A DNA stretch of 57,450 nucleotides from Effusibacillus lacus (GCF_002335525.1 NZ_BDUF01000015.1:1-57450); one strand, 5' to 3'; positions 32,510-42,267 are shown, numbered from the stretch's first letter. Notes: generated from the letters alone by a model not told the origin. Made by a program: numbers and translations.

Positions 32510-33514
32510 ATGCTGCAGGGCCATCAATCCTGGCTGTTTCCAAATCGACCTGTGATTCTGGCATCGGCTGCCATTGGGGGGCCATTTGAAGCGAAGGGAC
32601 CACTTGCCGAGGATTTTGACACCCTTCACGGAGATTTGTTGCTCGGTCAGGACAGTTGGGAGAAGGCGGAAAGGGTTTTGCTGGAAGAAGCCTGTGACAA
32701 AGCGATCGAGAAGGCGGGAATCACCAAAGAAAACGTAAATTTTTTTCTCGCCGGAGATTTAATGAATCAAATCATTTCGTCCAATTTCGGTGCCCGCACA
32801 TTGACTATCCCTTTTCTCGGGATGTTTGGAGCCTGCTCCACATCCATGGAAACCCTGGCGGTCGCTTCCTTGATTATTGACAGTCAATCGGCGGACTATG
32901 TGTTGGCTGGCACCTGCAGCCACAATGCAACAGCAGAAAAGCAGTACCGGTATCCGACTGAATACGGATCGCAAAAGCCTCCCACAGCACAATGGACAGC
33001 AACCGCAGCGGGAGCTGCAGTAGTTTCGGCCAAGGGAAAGGGCCTGCATGTAACTTCTGCCACAATCGGCAGAGTGGTGGATATGGGGCTCAAGGATCCC
33101 TTTAACATGGGAGGGGCAATGGCACCTGCCGCATTAAGCACCATCGAAGCCCATTTCAGGGATCTCCGGATTCCTTATGACCATTATGATTTGGTAGTTA
33201 CAGGGGATTTGGGCAAGGTAGGGCATTCCATTTTGTGTGATCTTCTGCAGCAACACCGCATTGAAATTCCTCTGGAACGTTATCAGGATTGCGGGATGAT
33301 GATTTACGGGGATAACCCTAATGTCTGGTCCGGAGCGAGTGGATGCGGTTGTTCCGCTGCAGTTACATATGGACATTTGTTCAGACGCATGCGCGAGGGG
33401 CAGATCAAGAGGCTCCTGGTGGTTGCCACCGGCGCATTGCTTTCTCCGATATCCTACCAGCAGGGCGAGAGCATCCCTTGCATAGCGCATGCGGTTGCAA
33501 TTGAAACTGAATAG
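32510..33514 (+). CDS. spoVAD: Stage V sporulation protein AD
   Basis: SpoVAD is a thiolase-like soluble protein of the spore membrane that binds dipicolinate. Its 334 residues show the thiolase-type fold ([22 protein letters not shown]) and [18 protein letters not shown]. The cysteine in GACST sits where thiolases have the nucleophile, although SpoVAD is not an enzyme. ATG 32510 lies three bases after the spoVAC stop and its ribosome site is inside spoVAC (GGGAGG). Confidence 0.95.
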   Translation: MLQGHQSWLFPNRPVILASAAIGGPFEAKGPLAEDFDTLHGDLLLGQDSWEKAERVLLEEACDKAIEKAGITKENVNFFLAGDLMNQIISSNFGARTLTIPFLGMFGACSTSMETLAVASLIIDSQSADYVLAGTCSHNATAEKQYRYPTEYGSQKPPTAQWTATAAGAAVVSAKGKGLHVTSATIGRVVDMGLKDPFNMGGAMAPAALSTIEAHFRDLRIPYDHYDLVVTGDLGKVGHSILCDLLQQHRIEIPLERYQDCGMMIYGDNPNVWSGASGCGCSAAVTYGHLFRRMREGQIKRLLVVATGALLSPISYQQGESIPCIAHAVAIETE

Positions 33515-33527
33515 GGGGAAGAGACGC

Positions 33528-33878
33528 ATGATCTATCTTTGGGCGTTCTTGATCGGGGGATTCATTTGCCTGATTGGCCAATTTTTAATGGACGTTGTGA
33601 AGTTAACTCCCGCCCATACCATGTCTTCCCTTGTAGTTGCAGGCGCGGTTTTGGACGGGGTTGGGCTCTACGATCCGTTAATCAAGTTTGCCGGAGCCGG
33701 AGCTACGGTACCGATTACCAGTTTTGGCAACTCCCTGGTTCATGGTGCCATGCAAGAGGCAGAGAGCAGCGGATTGATCGGGGTTCTAACCGGCATTTTT
33801 GAGGTGACGAGCGCTGGCATCTCGGCTGCCATAATATTTGGGTTCTTGGGCGCGCTTGTATTTCGGGCAAGAGGCTAA
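33528..33878 (+). CDS. spoVAE: Stage V sporulation protein AE (SpoVAEb)
   Basis: A 116-residue membrane protein with about four hydrophobic segments, similar in pattern to SpoVAC ([28 protein letters not shown]). SpoVAEb is part of the dipicolinate channel. ATG 33528 follows GGGGGAAG; the longer frame from 33489 overlaps spoVAD without a ribosome site. It closes the C-D-Eb trio. Confidence 0.93.
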   Translation: MIYLWAFLIGGFICLIGQFLMDVVKLTPAHTMSSLVVAGAVLDGVGLYDPLIKFAGAGATVPITSFGNSLVHGAMQEAESSGLIGVLTGIFEVTSAGISAAIIFGFLGALVFRARG

Positions 33879-33973
33879 ATCGTCAATCACGGCTGTGGGA
33901 GAGAAGATATCGATTTTTAAATGTGATATAGTATTGGTAGACTTTTAATTTTAGAAGATGGCAGGAAGGGCTT

Positions 33974-34786
33974 ATGAATAGATTATCGACGGCTCAACTT
34001 CTTACAATGTCTGCAACAATAACTTTATTGGCAGGATGCAACGTTCAAACAACCAAGCCGGATGCACCAATCGCCCAGGCTTCTTTATCTTCTCCGAAAG
34101 TTCTTGTTGAGCATAAAGACCCGTCGCCTCACGGATCAGGTAATGTGACCAGTGATGTTACCGAAAAAGACAAGCGAGACCAATTGCAAATAGCAAACAA
34201 ACCCGATGATGTCGCGGTTCTGGTCAATAAACAAAACAAACTTCCTGCCAATTACACACCTTCTGATCTGGTGGAGCCGAACGTGCCATTTATCTTCAAG
34301 GAAAAAGAAGAACGACGCTTGATGAGGAAAGAAGCTGCCAAAGCGCTCGAAGAACTTTTCAACGCGGCCAGGAAGGACGGCATCGACCTGGCGGGTGTTT
34401 CCGGGTACCGGTCCTTCGATTCGCAAAAATCCTTATTTACCTATTATATCAGTGTGCAAGGAGAAGAAACGGCCCGCCAATATAGTGCCGAACCTGGGCA
34501 CAGCGAACACCAAACAGGCCTGGCCATGGATGTGTCGGATACCAAAGGCACCTGTGCGGCCGAAGACTGCTTTGCCGACACGCCTCACGCCAAGTGGTTG
34601 GACAAGCACGCTCCGGAATACGGGTTTATCATTCGCTATCCGAAAGGGAAAGAGGCCATCACGGGCTACAATTATGAACCGTGGCACATTCGGTATGTTG
34701 GAACTGACATTGCCAGAACCATTCAAAGGGAAGGCATTACATTGGAAGAGTACCACCAACGAAAAACCGAATTGACCAAGAAATAA
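33974..34786 (+). CDS. VanY-type D-alanyl-D-alanine carboxypeptidase lipoprotein
   Basis: A 270-residue lipoprotein with lipobox LLAGC at about residue 22. The VanY (peptidase M15) domain (about 100-260) shows SGYRS, the zinc motif with SEHQTGLAMDVSD (His and Asp ligands) and the third ligand in EPWHIRYVG. It trims the terminal D-Ala from peptidoglycan peptides on the outer face of the membrane. AGGAAGGG lies before the start and TGTGATATAGTAT, an extended -10-like sequence, near 33921. It stands alone. Confidence 0.9.
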   Translation: MNRLSTAQLLTMSATITLLAGCNVQTTKPDAPIAQASLSSPKVLVEHKDPSPHGSGNVTSDVTEKDKRDQLQIANKPDDVAVLVNKQNKLPANYTPSDLVEPNVPFIFKEKEERRLMRKEAAKALEELFNAARKDGIDLAGVSGYRSFDSQKSLFTYYISVQGEETARQYSAEPGHSEHQTGLAMDVSDTKGTCAAEDCFADTPHAKWLDKHAPEYGFIIRYPKGKEAITGYNYEPWHIRYVGTDIARTIQREGITLEEYHQRKTELTKK

Positions 34787-34799
34787 CATGCTGAACGAG

Positions 34800-34824
34800 A
34801 AGGAGGGGACATCCCTCCTTTTTT
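34800..34824 (+). terminator. Intrinsic terminator after the VanY gene
   Basis: AAGGAGGG/CCCTCCTT form the stem around GACAT, followed by T6. Confidence 0.85.
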
Positions 34825-34881
34825 GCAAAGCACTATTGTTGAGCAGGTAGGATAGCAATATGCTTGAGACACCAAGGGAAG

Positions 34882-36330
34882 CTATTGCATTTTTCTTATG
34901 AGTTCCGCCAGTCGGCGGATACCTTGTGTCAGGTCCGACAGGGAGGCGTAAGAATACGAAAGTCTCAGAAACTGTACTGCATGTGGATCATACAAGGTAC
35001 CGGGATTTAACAGGATGCCTTCCCGTAAGGCTTTCTCAAAAAGTGTTCGGACGGATAGAGAAGGAAGCAGCTGAAGCCAAATATAGAAACCGCCTGTCGG
35101 CAAGGTCCATTCCCCCAGATCTTTAAAATGCTTCTGCAGCGCATCGGCAGTAGCATCCCGGCGTTCCTTCAAAGATTTCCTCACAGTTTCCAGGTGCTCG
35201 TAATACATGCCGCTGGATAACCATTCGGCTGCCGCCCATTGTGCGAGGGAACTGGACCCGTAGTCAGTCTGCATCTTTATATCAGCCAAGCGGTCAATCA
35301 CCGGTTCCGGACCGACCAGCCACCCAATTCTCAGTCCGGGACTCAATGTCTTGGACAAACTGCCAAGATAGAGAACCAGACCGTTTTTGTCAGATGCTTT
35401 CAAGGGCGGGGGAGCTGGAGCATCCAGCCAAAGTTCCCGGTATACGTCATCCTCGATGACAGGCAGCCTTTCCTTCTCACAGGTTTCCATCAGTTGGTTT
35501 CTTCTTGCTTCCGTCATTACAATTCCGGTTGGGTTGTGGAAAGAGGGAATGGTATACAGCAGAGCTCCGTTTTGGCGGTTTTTCTGTTCCATGACCGCTT
35601 TGATCTGAACTCCTTCGTTATCAAGCGGAATTCCGAACAGTCTCATCCCGGAAGATTGAAATACATGCAGGGAATTCAAATAAGAGGGTTTCTCCAGCAA
35701 GATGGTCGACCCGGGCTGCAGCAGTCCCACCGAGATCAATTGCAGTGCCTGCAGTGCCCCTGAGACAATCAGGATGGAGGAAGGAGAAGCTTCAATTCCC
35801 AGTGATTTCAGATACCTGCCGAGTTCTTCCCTAAGGACAAGCAGTCCTTTCGGCTCTTCGTACCCCATGGAGCTGATGCGAGCCGGTAATTGCTCCAACA
35901 CTTTGGCCATAAGTTCCCGTGGATACAAGTCCGGGGAAAGTTCTCCCGTACCCAGGCGGATCATGCGGGGGGCGAATTCCGCCCTGTTGATCTCCTGAAC
36001 GGTGGGCATATTCGGATGATGAATTCCCGCCTGCACATAGGAGTTCCAATCGGGAAGCGGCGCAGATGAGAGCAAGGACCAGGAATTGTTGACGACTCTC
36101 GTGCCACCCCCGCTTTTGCCTTCAAGGAGACCCTGCGCAATCAACTCATCAAGAGCCATGATCACAGTACTTCTGTTCACGCCAAAGGAATCGGCCAATT
36201 TGCGCTGGGAAGGAATTTTGCTGCCAGGAGGCCATTCGCCGTTTTCAATTTTTACTCTAATAAAATCATAGATCTGCCGATAGAGCGGAATAGAGGAAGT
36301 TGAGTCAGGTTTCCATCCAAGTTGTGACAT
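34882..36330 (-). CDS. MocR/PdxR-type regulator (GntR HTH plus aminotransferase domain)
   Basis: The 482-residue protein joins a GntR winged helix (1-75: GSKIPSQRKLADSFGVNRST) to a class I aminotransferase-like domain (about 115-480) that binds pyridoxal phosphate. The PLP lysine lies in LGSLSKTLSPGLRIGW. These regulators sense PLP or an amino-acid adduct and control PLP or amino-acid genes. It is divergent from a LysE exporter, with a 134-base gap containing a palindrome. Control of that exporter, or of itself, is an inference. Confidence 0.88.
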   Translation of the reverse strand: MSQLGWKPDSTSSIPLYRQIYDFIRVKIENGEWPPGSKIPSQRKLADSFGVNRSTVIMALDELIAQGLLEGKSGGGTRVVNNSWSLLSSAPLPDWNSYVQAGIHHPNMPTVQEINRAEFAPRMIRLGTGELSPDLYPRELMAKVLEQLPARISSMGYEEPKGLLVLREELGRYLKSLGIEASPSSILIVSGALQALQLISVGLLQPGSTILLEKPSYLNSLHVFQSSGMRLFGIPLDNEGVQIKAVMEQKNRQNGALLYTIPSFHNPTGIVMTEARRNQLMETCEKERLPVIEDDVYRELWLDAPAPPPLKASDKNGLVLYLGSLSKTLSPGLRIGWLVGPEPVIDRLADIKMQTDYGSSSLAQWAAAEWLSSGMYYEHLETVRKSLKERRDATADALQKHFKDLGEWTLPTGGFYIWLQLLPSLSVRTLFEKALREGILLNPGTLYDPHAVQFLRLSYSYASLSDLTQGIRRLAELIRKMQ

Positions 36331-36370
36331 TTGTTTCTCCTTAGGTTAGGTTCTGCTTCTATCTTAAACT

Positions 36371-36392
36371 TGGTTGGGTTGATTTCCAACCA
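36371..36392. promoter_or_regulatory. Operator-like palindrome between mocR and lysE genes
   Basis: TGGTTGG (36371-36377) and CCAACCA (36386-36392) form a perfect 7-bp inverted repeat with an eight-base centre in the divergent promoter region. The MocR regulator is the likely ligand-dependent binder. A TGTATGAT extended -10-like sequence for the exporter lies at 36420-36427. Confidence 0.5.
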
Positions 36393-36464
36393 TTTGGCTG
36401 GAGACAGATCCAAAATCCTGTGTATGATTGTAGATATACAACGATGAAACTTGGAGGAATTGAA

Positions 36465-37097
36465 GTGATACAAGCCTTCATACACGGTTTCATACTTGCT
36501 TTTGGACTGATTCTGCCGCTTGGTGTACAGAATGTGTTCGTGTTCAATCAAGGGGCCGTGCACAAGCGATTTCTTAACGCGCTGCCGGTTGTCGTAACGG
36601 CATCCATTTGCGACACGCTGCTGATTTTGTTGGCGGTTTTGGGAGTTTCTGTGTTGGTGCTGGGGTCTTTCTGGATCAAGACCCTTTTGCTTACTGCCGG
36701 TGTTCTGTTCTTGCTCTACATGGGATGGTCCACATGGAACAGCAATCCGGGAAACAGTGATACCGGCGAGGATGCGAGTACATTCGCTCCCCGAAAACAG
36801 ATTGCTTTTGCCGCTTCCGTCTCTCTCCTGAATCCGCATGCCATTCTGGACACCGTTGGAGTGATCGGCACCAGTTCGCTGAGTTACACGGGAATGGAGA
36901 AAGTGGTGTTTGCCGCTTCCACCATTCTGGTATCCTGGGTTTGGTTCACAGGTCTCGCTTTGACAGGACGGATTGCTGGCAAACTGGATAAGTCAGGACG
37001 TTTCATGTTCATCTTGAACAAAGTATCGGCTATCATCATCTGGGGTGCCGCTGGCTACATTCTTTTCGGAGGGAGAGGGCCGGGGGCTGTGACGTAA
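36465..37097 (+). CDS. LysE/ArgO family amino-acid exporter
   Basis: The start is GTG 36465, eight bases after GGAGG. The 210-residue protein then begins MIQAFIHGFILAFGLILPLG, with GVQNVFVFNQGA next, the LysE/ArgO pattern. It has about six membrane segments and NPHAILDTVGVIGTSS. The family exports lysine, arginine or their analogues. The longer frame from 36420 or ATG 36444 is less likely. It is divergently paired with the MocR regulator. Confidence 0.9.
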   Translation: MIQAFIHGFILAFGLILPLGVQNVFVFNQGAVHKRFLNALPVVVTASICDTLLILLAVLGVSVLVLGSFWIKTLLLTAGVLFLLYMGWSTWNSNPGNSDTGEDASTFAPRKQIAFAASVSLLNPHAILDTVGVIGTSSLSYTGMEKVVFAASTILVSWVWFTGLALTGRIAGKLDKSGRFMFILNKVSAIIIWGAAGYILFGGRGPGAVT

Positions 37098-37164
37098 CGC
37101 ACAGCATCTTCATCTGGATGCGGTACATTAAAGGTGTCAGTAATTGAAAAAGGAGGATGCGAGG

Positions 37165-37398
37165 ATGGAAAGAAATATCGTCGATCTTGACGTCAGGGAC
37201 ATACTTCGGGCCAAACAGGAGCCGTTTGACATTATCATGAAACATGTGAAAGAACTGAAGGAAAACGATTGTCTGCAATTGCACACCACATTTGAGCCGG
37301 CTCCGCTGTTGAAGTTAATGGCGACCAAAGGGTTTGCCCACAAAATCGAGCAGGTGGAGCCGGAACATTTTGTCGTGCAGTTTTATAGAGAAAACTAA
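37165..37398 (+). CDS. DUF2249 domain protein
   Basis: A 77-residue protein with LDVRDILRAKQEPFDIIMKH and LHTTFEPAPLLKLMATKG, which match DUF2249 (a TusA-like fold). Such proteins are often encoded beside Ric/hemerythrin-type nitric-oxide and FeS stress genes. ATG 37165 follows AAAAGGAGG. It is 17 bases upstream of ric and probably in the same transcript. Confidence 0.85.
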   Translation: MERNIVDLDVRDILRAKQEPFDIIMKHVKELKENDCLQLHTTFEPAPLLKLMATKGFAHKIEQVEPEHFVVQFYREN

Positions 37399-37415
37399 CA
37401 CGGGGGGATAAGACT

Positions 37416-38117
37416 ATGCAGACCGTATTCACAGGGAAAGAAAAAGTCGGCGATATTGTTGTAAACTTCCCGAAAGCAAGCAATCTTTTCAAGGAATACC
37501 GGATCGATTTCTGCTGCGGAGGCAACAGGACTTTGTCCGAAGTGCTTAAGCAGAAGGGCCTGGACGATGGAGAGGTTCTAAACAGGCTGAATCGGATGTA
37601 TCAGGATATGGTGAACCTCAAGGAGTCCAATCTTGACTTTCCGTCCATGGGATCCTTGGATCTGATTGAACATATCGTAAATACACACCATGTCTATCTG
37701 CAGAAAGAACTTCCGCTGCTCAGCGAGTATGTGACAAAGATTCTCCGGGTGCATGGAGCTTCTCATGGAGAATTGGCACAACTGCACAGGCTGTTTCACA
37801 CTTTGAAGATGGAGTTGGAGTCCCATCTGATCAAGGAAGAAGAAATCATCTTCCCTTTGATTGCCGAATTTGAACAAACCCGTTCCGAAGAAGCCAGGAA
37901 CAAGGCAATAAAGGTGATCGACGAACTGGAGAAGGAACATACAGGGGTGGGAGATATTCTGAGAGAAATGCGGGAGATCACGAATCAGTACACCCTGCCG
38001 GAAGGGGCATGCCGCACCTACACACTGACATTCCAGAAGCTGGAGGAACTGGAGTCCGATCTGTTCCAGCACATTCACCTGGAGAACAATATCCTGTTCA
38101 GGCGGTTGGCAAGTTGA
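37416..38117 (+). CDS. ric: Iron-sulfur cluster repair di-iron protein Ric/ScdA/YtfE
   Basis: The 233-residue protein starts with the ScdA N-terminal domain (to about residue 60, FPKASNLFKEYRIDFCCGGN with the two cysteines) and continues with a hemerythrin-like di-iron domain containing HIVNTHHVYLQKELP, HGELAQLHRLFH, HLIKEEEIIFP and HIHLENNILFRR, which supply the His and Glu ligands. It repairs FeS clusters damaged by NO or peroxide. DUF2249 precedes it and a terminator follows. Confidence 0.94.
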   Translation: MQTVFTGKEKVGDIVVNFPKASNLFKEYRIDFCCGGNRTLSEVLKQKGLDDGEVLNRLNRMYQDMVNLKESNLDFPSMGSLDLIEHIVNTHHVYLQKELPLLSEYVTKILRVHGASHGELAQLHRLFHTLKMELESHLIKEEEIIFPLIAEFEQTRSEEARNKAIKVIDELEKEHTGVGDILREMREITNQYTLPEGACRTYTLTFQKLEELESDLFQHIHLENNILFRRLAS

Positions 38118-38128
38118 CCGGGAGCAAA

Positions 38129-38161
38129 AAAAGCGGATCACATTCACTGTGGTCCGCTTTC
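38129..38161 (+). terminator. Intrinsic terminator after ric
   Basis: AAAGCGGA-TCACA pairs with TGTGG-TCCGCTTT around a five-base loop, giving a long stem with A-rich 5' and T-rich 3' flanks. Confidence 0.75.
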
Positions 38162-38307
38162 ATTTGTTTTCGCGGCAAGGCTATTTCCTTTCTTTCAAAG
38201 GGCAGGTGGTCCCTCCGTGGTGTTATGTTTACCAACGTATTCGACAAGTTTCAGTGCTTGCCTTGTGATATATTTATGACAAAAAATCCAGCAGGGAGGA
38301 ATCGGTC

Positions 38308-38787
38308 ATGAGTTTCAAAACGGCAGATTTGTGTGATGAATTTTCGGCGGAATTGCAGATTTGCGAGACAAGCTTTAAGTCCTACGGGGGAAAGAAGCGT
38401 TTTTGCGGACCGATTGTGACAGTTCAGGTGCTGGACGACAATGTGCTGGTGCGCCAGGCGATTGAAACGGTGCCTGCCGGGTCGGTGCTGGTGGTGGATG
38501 GCGGAGGTTCAAGAAAGTGTGCCCTGTTGGGGGACATGTTGGCAAAACTGGCTGAGTCCCGTGGTTTGGAAGGTGCGATCATCAACGGCTGCGCAAGAGA
38601 CGTGGCGGACATGGCCGAATTGAATCTTGGAGTGTTGGCCCTTGGCAGCATGCCGTTAAAGAGCAAGAAGGAGGGCAAAGGAAGGCGGGATGTAATCCTC
38701 CAGTTTGGCGGCGTTGTGTGGACACCGGGCCACTATGTTTATGCGGACGAGGATGGGGTTGTGATTGCCGGGAGGGCTTTGCTGTAA
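38308..38787 (+). CDS. RraA-family protein
   Basis: The 159-residue protein has the RraA features TADLCDEF, the GGGSRKCALLGDMLA loop and GAIINGCARDVADMAELN. E. coli RraA inhibits RNase E, while related proteins are 4-hydroxy-4-methyl-2-oxoglutarate/oxaloacetate aldolases needing a divalent metal. The Arg-Asp pair in CARDV is the aldolase-type signature. Bacilli lack RNase E of the E. coli type, so the aldolase reading or an unknown one is as likely. ATG 38308 follows GGAGG. Confidence 0.85.
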   Translation: MSFKTADLCDEFSAELQICETSFKSYGGKKRFCGPIVTVQVLDDNVLVRQAIETVPAGSVLVVDGGGSRKCALLGDMLAKLAESRGLEGAIINGCARDVADMAELNLGVLALGSMPLKSKKEGKGRRDVILQFGGVVWTPGHYVYADEDGVVIAGRALL

Positions 38788-38941
38788 AGATTTGCTGCTA
38801 ATCTATATGGTGGTATTGTCTTTCCGTGTGCAACGGTTTGAGGGTTTTCGGGAACGGTTGGGGTTCTTGGAAATGTAGCTGTACAGACGGCAATAGAATT
38901 GTAGTATGATAGTAAGAAAAACCGGAAGGGGTCGGCACAAT

Positions 38942-40135
38942 TTGGAAGCTCTCAGGCAGGGGTCACAGCCCCAGTATCGGATTCTCTATTATGTTTGTGC
39001 GGCCCATTTTTTGCAGGATTTGTTGACTTCGGTGGTTCCGGCGTTGCTTCCCGTCCTGCAGACGGACTTGGGACTGAATTACGCCCAATTGGGGATTGTG
39101 GTGATGGTAGCCAATATCACCGCATCCTTTTTCCAGCCGGCACTGGGATATATGACCGACAAGAAACCGCTGCCGTGGTTGTTGCCTCTTGCGGCGCTGT
39201 TTGCAGGACTTGGGCTGTCCGGTATTGCTCTTGCGGACAGTTTTGTCGAAGTTCTGCTGATGGTCGTCCTGATCGGTCTGGGCTCGGCGACATTTCATCC
39301 GGAAGGGTCCCGTGTTGCCCATTTGGCGGCGGGACCACGGAAGGGACTGGCACAGTCGATTTTTCAGGTAGGGGGAAATGCGGGGCAGGCCGTTGGGCCG
39401 CTGATGATTCCTCTCCTGTTCCTCCCGTTCGGGTTGAAAGGGGCGGCTTGGTTGCTGGTTCCCGCTTTGCTTGGGGCTGCTGCTTTGCTTATAGTGGCCC
39501 GCTGGTATAAGCATTGGACCGTTACCTGGGAGAAGAAAGGGCATGCAGGGGCCGGGACCAACCACTATGGGGCTTTGGCTTTGCTTGTTTCCGTCGTCAG
39601 CATTCGTTCCTGGCTGCATAGCGGCATTGCCAGTTTCTTGCCGCTCTACTATATTAATGTGACAGGATTCAATACCGCAACGGCCGAGGTATACCTGTTT
39701 GTTTTCCTGATGGCGGGAGCCATCGGAACATTTGTCGGCGGTTCGCTGGCTGACCGGTTCAGCAAGAGGCACATCCTGCTGTTTTCGATGGTGGGAGGGG
39801 TTCCGTTCCTGCTGCTGATTCCTTATTTAACAGGACTGGCCGGTCTGATCAATATCTTTGCATTGGGATTCATCTGTTTGTCGAGCTTTGCCGTAACGGT
39901 TGTTTATGCCCAGGAACTGGTTCCGGGAAAGGTCGGTATGGTATCGGGCCTGATGATTGGCTTTGCCATCGGAGCCGGAGGAGTGGGGGCTGCCGTTATG
40001 GGGTATTTTGCAAATGTCCTTGGCATAACGACCCTGATCGAACTGTTGCTGGTTTTCCCAATCCTTGGCTGGCTGCTTGGAGTCTGGTTGCCAAAGGATG
40101 GCCGGAAGGGTACGGCAGCTTCCGCATCTCTATAG
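38942..40135 (+). CDS. Fosmidomycin-resistance-like MFS transporter
   Basis: A 12-segment MFS protein of the Fsr type: CAAHFLQDLLTSVVPALLP, GLGSATFHPEGSRVAHLA and FQVGGNAGQAVGPL. TTG 38942, ten bases after GGAAGGGG, gives 397 residues. The in-frame ATG at 38906 lies inside TATGAT, a probable -10 box, so it is not likely to be the start. It should expel a drug or a metabolite; the substrate is unknown. Confidence 0.85.
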   Translation: MEALRQGSQPQYRILYYVCAAHFLQDLLTSVVPALLPVLQTDLGLNYAQLGIVVMVANITASFFQPALGYMTDKKPLPWLLPLAALFAGLGLSGIALADSFVEVLLMVVLIGLGSATFHPEGSRVAHLAAGPRKGLAQSIFQVGGNAGQAVGPLMIPLLFLPFGLKGAAWLLVPALLGAAALLIVARWYKHWTVTWEKKGHAGAGTNHYGALALLVSVVSIRSWLHSGIASFLPLYYINVTGFNTATAEVYLFVFLMAGAIGTFVGGSLADRFSKRHILLFSMVGGVPFLLLIPYLTGLAGLINIFALGFICLSSFAVTVVYAQELVPGKVGMVSGLMIGFAIGAGGVGAAVMGYFANVLGITTLIELLLVFPILGWLLGVWLPKDGRKGTAASASL

Positions 40136-40307
40136 GATAATGCCATGTGAAGCGGAACTCATAAGCAATGCTTCTTTTTTCAAGAGCCTAGTTGTGGTAT
40201 CATATCTGGTAAGAGATCGAATATTTTTTATAGAAAGGAGATTTGTGTCCCCATAAAGAGTTGCAATCATACAAATATTTAAAAAATTTTGGGAAGGAAG
40301 GGTTGGA

Positions 40308-42110
40308 ATGAAGCTGGGAGGATATCGCAACAGGGTGGCTTGGGTGAATTTGTCTGACCGAAGTGTGGAATACAAAGGAATCAATGAGGAAGACGCCGTC
40401 AAATATATCGGCGGCCGCGGCCTTGGCGTCAAGTGGCTGCTTGATAACGGGCCTGAAGTGGAAGCGTTTTCACCTGACAATCTGCTATGTGTAATGACGG
40501 GCCCCCTGACGGGAACCCGTGTCAATATGAGCGGTCGCTTATGCGTGGTAACCAAATCGCCGTTAACGGGAACAGTGACCGACTCGCATATGGGGGGCTG
40601 GACCGCCGCCCGGTTGAAGTGGGCTAACTTTGACGCTCTGGTCTTCAAGGGGCAGAGTGAAAAACCTGTCTATCTGTATGTGGAAGACGGCAATGCGGAA
40701 GTCCGCGATGCCTCCGACCTCTGGGGCCTTGGAGTTCGGGCGACGATTCAGAAGCTGAAAGACAAATATGGAAGTGATGACATAAGTGTGATGGCCATTG
40801 GCCAAGCAGGCGAGAATCTGGTGAAATTCGCCTCCATTATTAATGAACATGACCGTTCAGCAGGGCGTGGAGGTACGGGGGCGGTTATGGGCCACAAAAA
40901 TCTGAAAGCGATCGTGATCAAGGGCAAGTCCAACATGCCCAAACCGGCAGATGAAGAAAAGTACAAAGTGGCGATCCGGAACGGGCTGAAAGCGATCATG
41001 GAAAGTCCGGTTACAGCACCGAACAAAGGCGGTCTGTCACTCTACGGAACCAACGTATTGATGAACGTGACCAACACGGTTGGCGCACTGCCTGCCCGAA
41101 ACTCCCAGGTTTCGCATTTTGAAGGTGCGGATGATATCAGCGGAGAAACAGTGCGCAATACGATACTTGTTGAAGAGCCCACCTGCCACGCTTGCCCGGT
41201 GGCATGCAAAAAGTTGGTGGAGGTGCCGGACGGCAAGTACAAGACTCGCGTAGAGTCTTACGAGTATGAATCCGCTTGGGCGCTGGGGGCCAACTGTGGA
41301 ACCAACAATCGTGACGCGATTGCCTATATGATTGACCAGTGCAACGAATACGGCCTTGATACCATCGAAATGGGGAACGCCCTCTCAACCGCCATGGAAG
41401 CCTTTGAGAAGGGGCTGCATCAGGAGCGGATCGATTGGGGGGATGTGGATCTGATGATTGAATGGATCCGAAAAACCGCATTTCGTGAAGGAATTGGCAA
41501 CATTCTGGCAGAAGGTCCCGGACGTGCTGCAACTGCTTTTGGCAACCCGAAACTGGCGATGGTTGTCAAGAATCAGTCGATTCCCGCCTATGATCCGCGC
41601 GGCATTCAGGGGATTGGTCTGGGCTATGCCACCAGCAACCGCGGGGCATGTCATTTGCGCGGGTACTCCGTAGCCAGCGAGATCATGGGGATTCCCGAGC
41701 CGACGGACCGTTTAAAAGCGGAGGGCAAAGGCGCCCTTGTAAAGCTGTTTCAGGATATTCACTCCTTCTCCGATTCCCTTGACATCTGCAAGTTCTCCGC
41801 GTTTGCGGAAGGGTTGCCCGAGTACGCCGAGCAATATTCGGCAGTTGTGGGGATTGAACTTACCCCGGAAGATGTACTGCGGATTGGGGAGCGAATCTAC
41901 AACCTGGAACGTTACTACAATAACCTTGCCGGATTTGGCGGTGCAGACGATACCCTGCCTGAACGTTTCCTGACGGAAGGCGGAACAGGCGGAAGTGCAG
42001 GCGAAGTCAGCAAGCTGCCGGAAATGCTTAAAGAATATTATGAGGTCCGGGGTTGGGTGGATGGTCAGGTGCCGGAATCCAAACTGCGGGAATTGGAGAT
42101 TATTGCTTAA
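40308..42110 (+). CDS. Aldehyde ferredoxin oxidoreductase (tungsten/molybdenum enzyme)
   Basis: The 600-residue protein is full length for the AOR family, which oxidises aldehydes to acids with a bis-pterin tungsten cofactor and a [4Fe-4S] cluster. It has the family N-terminal domain (GGRGLGVKWLLDNGP; SGRLCVVTKSPLTG), the cluster ligands in CHACPVACKK and the fourth Cys in SLDICKFSAF, and GIGLGYATSNRGACHLRGY. The ATG follows GGAAGG. A MoaD-like gene lies nearby on the other strand. No ferredoxin gene is seen beside it. It is rare in aerobic bacilli and suggests aldehyde or acid redox chemistry. Confidence 0.93.
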   Translation: MKLGGYRNRVAWVNLSDRSVEYKGINEEDAVKYIGGRGLGVKWLLDNGPEVEAFSPDNLLCVMTGPLTGTRVNMSGRLCVVTKSPLTGTVTDSHMGGWTAARLKWANFDALVFKGQSEKPVYLYVEDGNAEVRDASDLWGLGVRATIQKLKDKYGSDDISVMAIGQAGENLVKFASIINEHDRSAGRGGTGAVMGHKNLKAIVIKGKSNMPKPADEEKYKVAIRNGLKAIMESPVTAPNKGGLSLYGTNVLMNVTNTVGALPARNSQVSHFEGADDISGETVRNTILVEEPTCHACPVACKKLVEVPDGKYKTRVESYEYESAWALGANCGTNNRDAIAYMIDQCNEYGLDTIEMGNALSTAMEAFEKGLHQERIDWGDVDLMIEWIRKTAFREGIGNILAEGPGRAATAFGNPKLAMVVKNQSIPAYDPRGIQGIGLGYATSNRGACHLRGYSVASEIMGIPEPTDRLKAEGKGALVKLFQDIHSFSDSLDICKFSAFAEGLPEYAEQYSAVVGIELTPEDVLRIGERIYNLERYYNNLAGFGGADDTLPERFLTEGGTGGSAGEVSKLPEMLKEYYEVRGWVDGQVPESKLRELEIIA

Positions 42111-42137
42111 AACAGGGAGTTCGACTGCATTTGACAG

Positions 42138-42166
42138 GGCGCATTGCGAAGATGCGCCTTTTTTTT
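42138..42166 (+). terminator. Intrinsic terminator after the AOR gene
   Basis: GGCGCAT pairs with ATGCGCC around a seven-base loop (42138-42158), followed by T8. Confidence 0.9.
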
Positions 42167-42267
42167 GTTTCTATTCATTGAAATATTAAATTTGCCCCCT
42201 TGCCAATTTCAGCCCCTTTAAAGTAACTTGTAGAATGGGGTAGAATCTGTTGGGGAGATGCGATTGA

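Noticed and set aside
38963-39772. 269-codon minus-strand open frame
   Set aside because: Antisense to the MFS transporter; composition (Gln/Arg/Asn rich) is that of a complement of membrane-protein codons.
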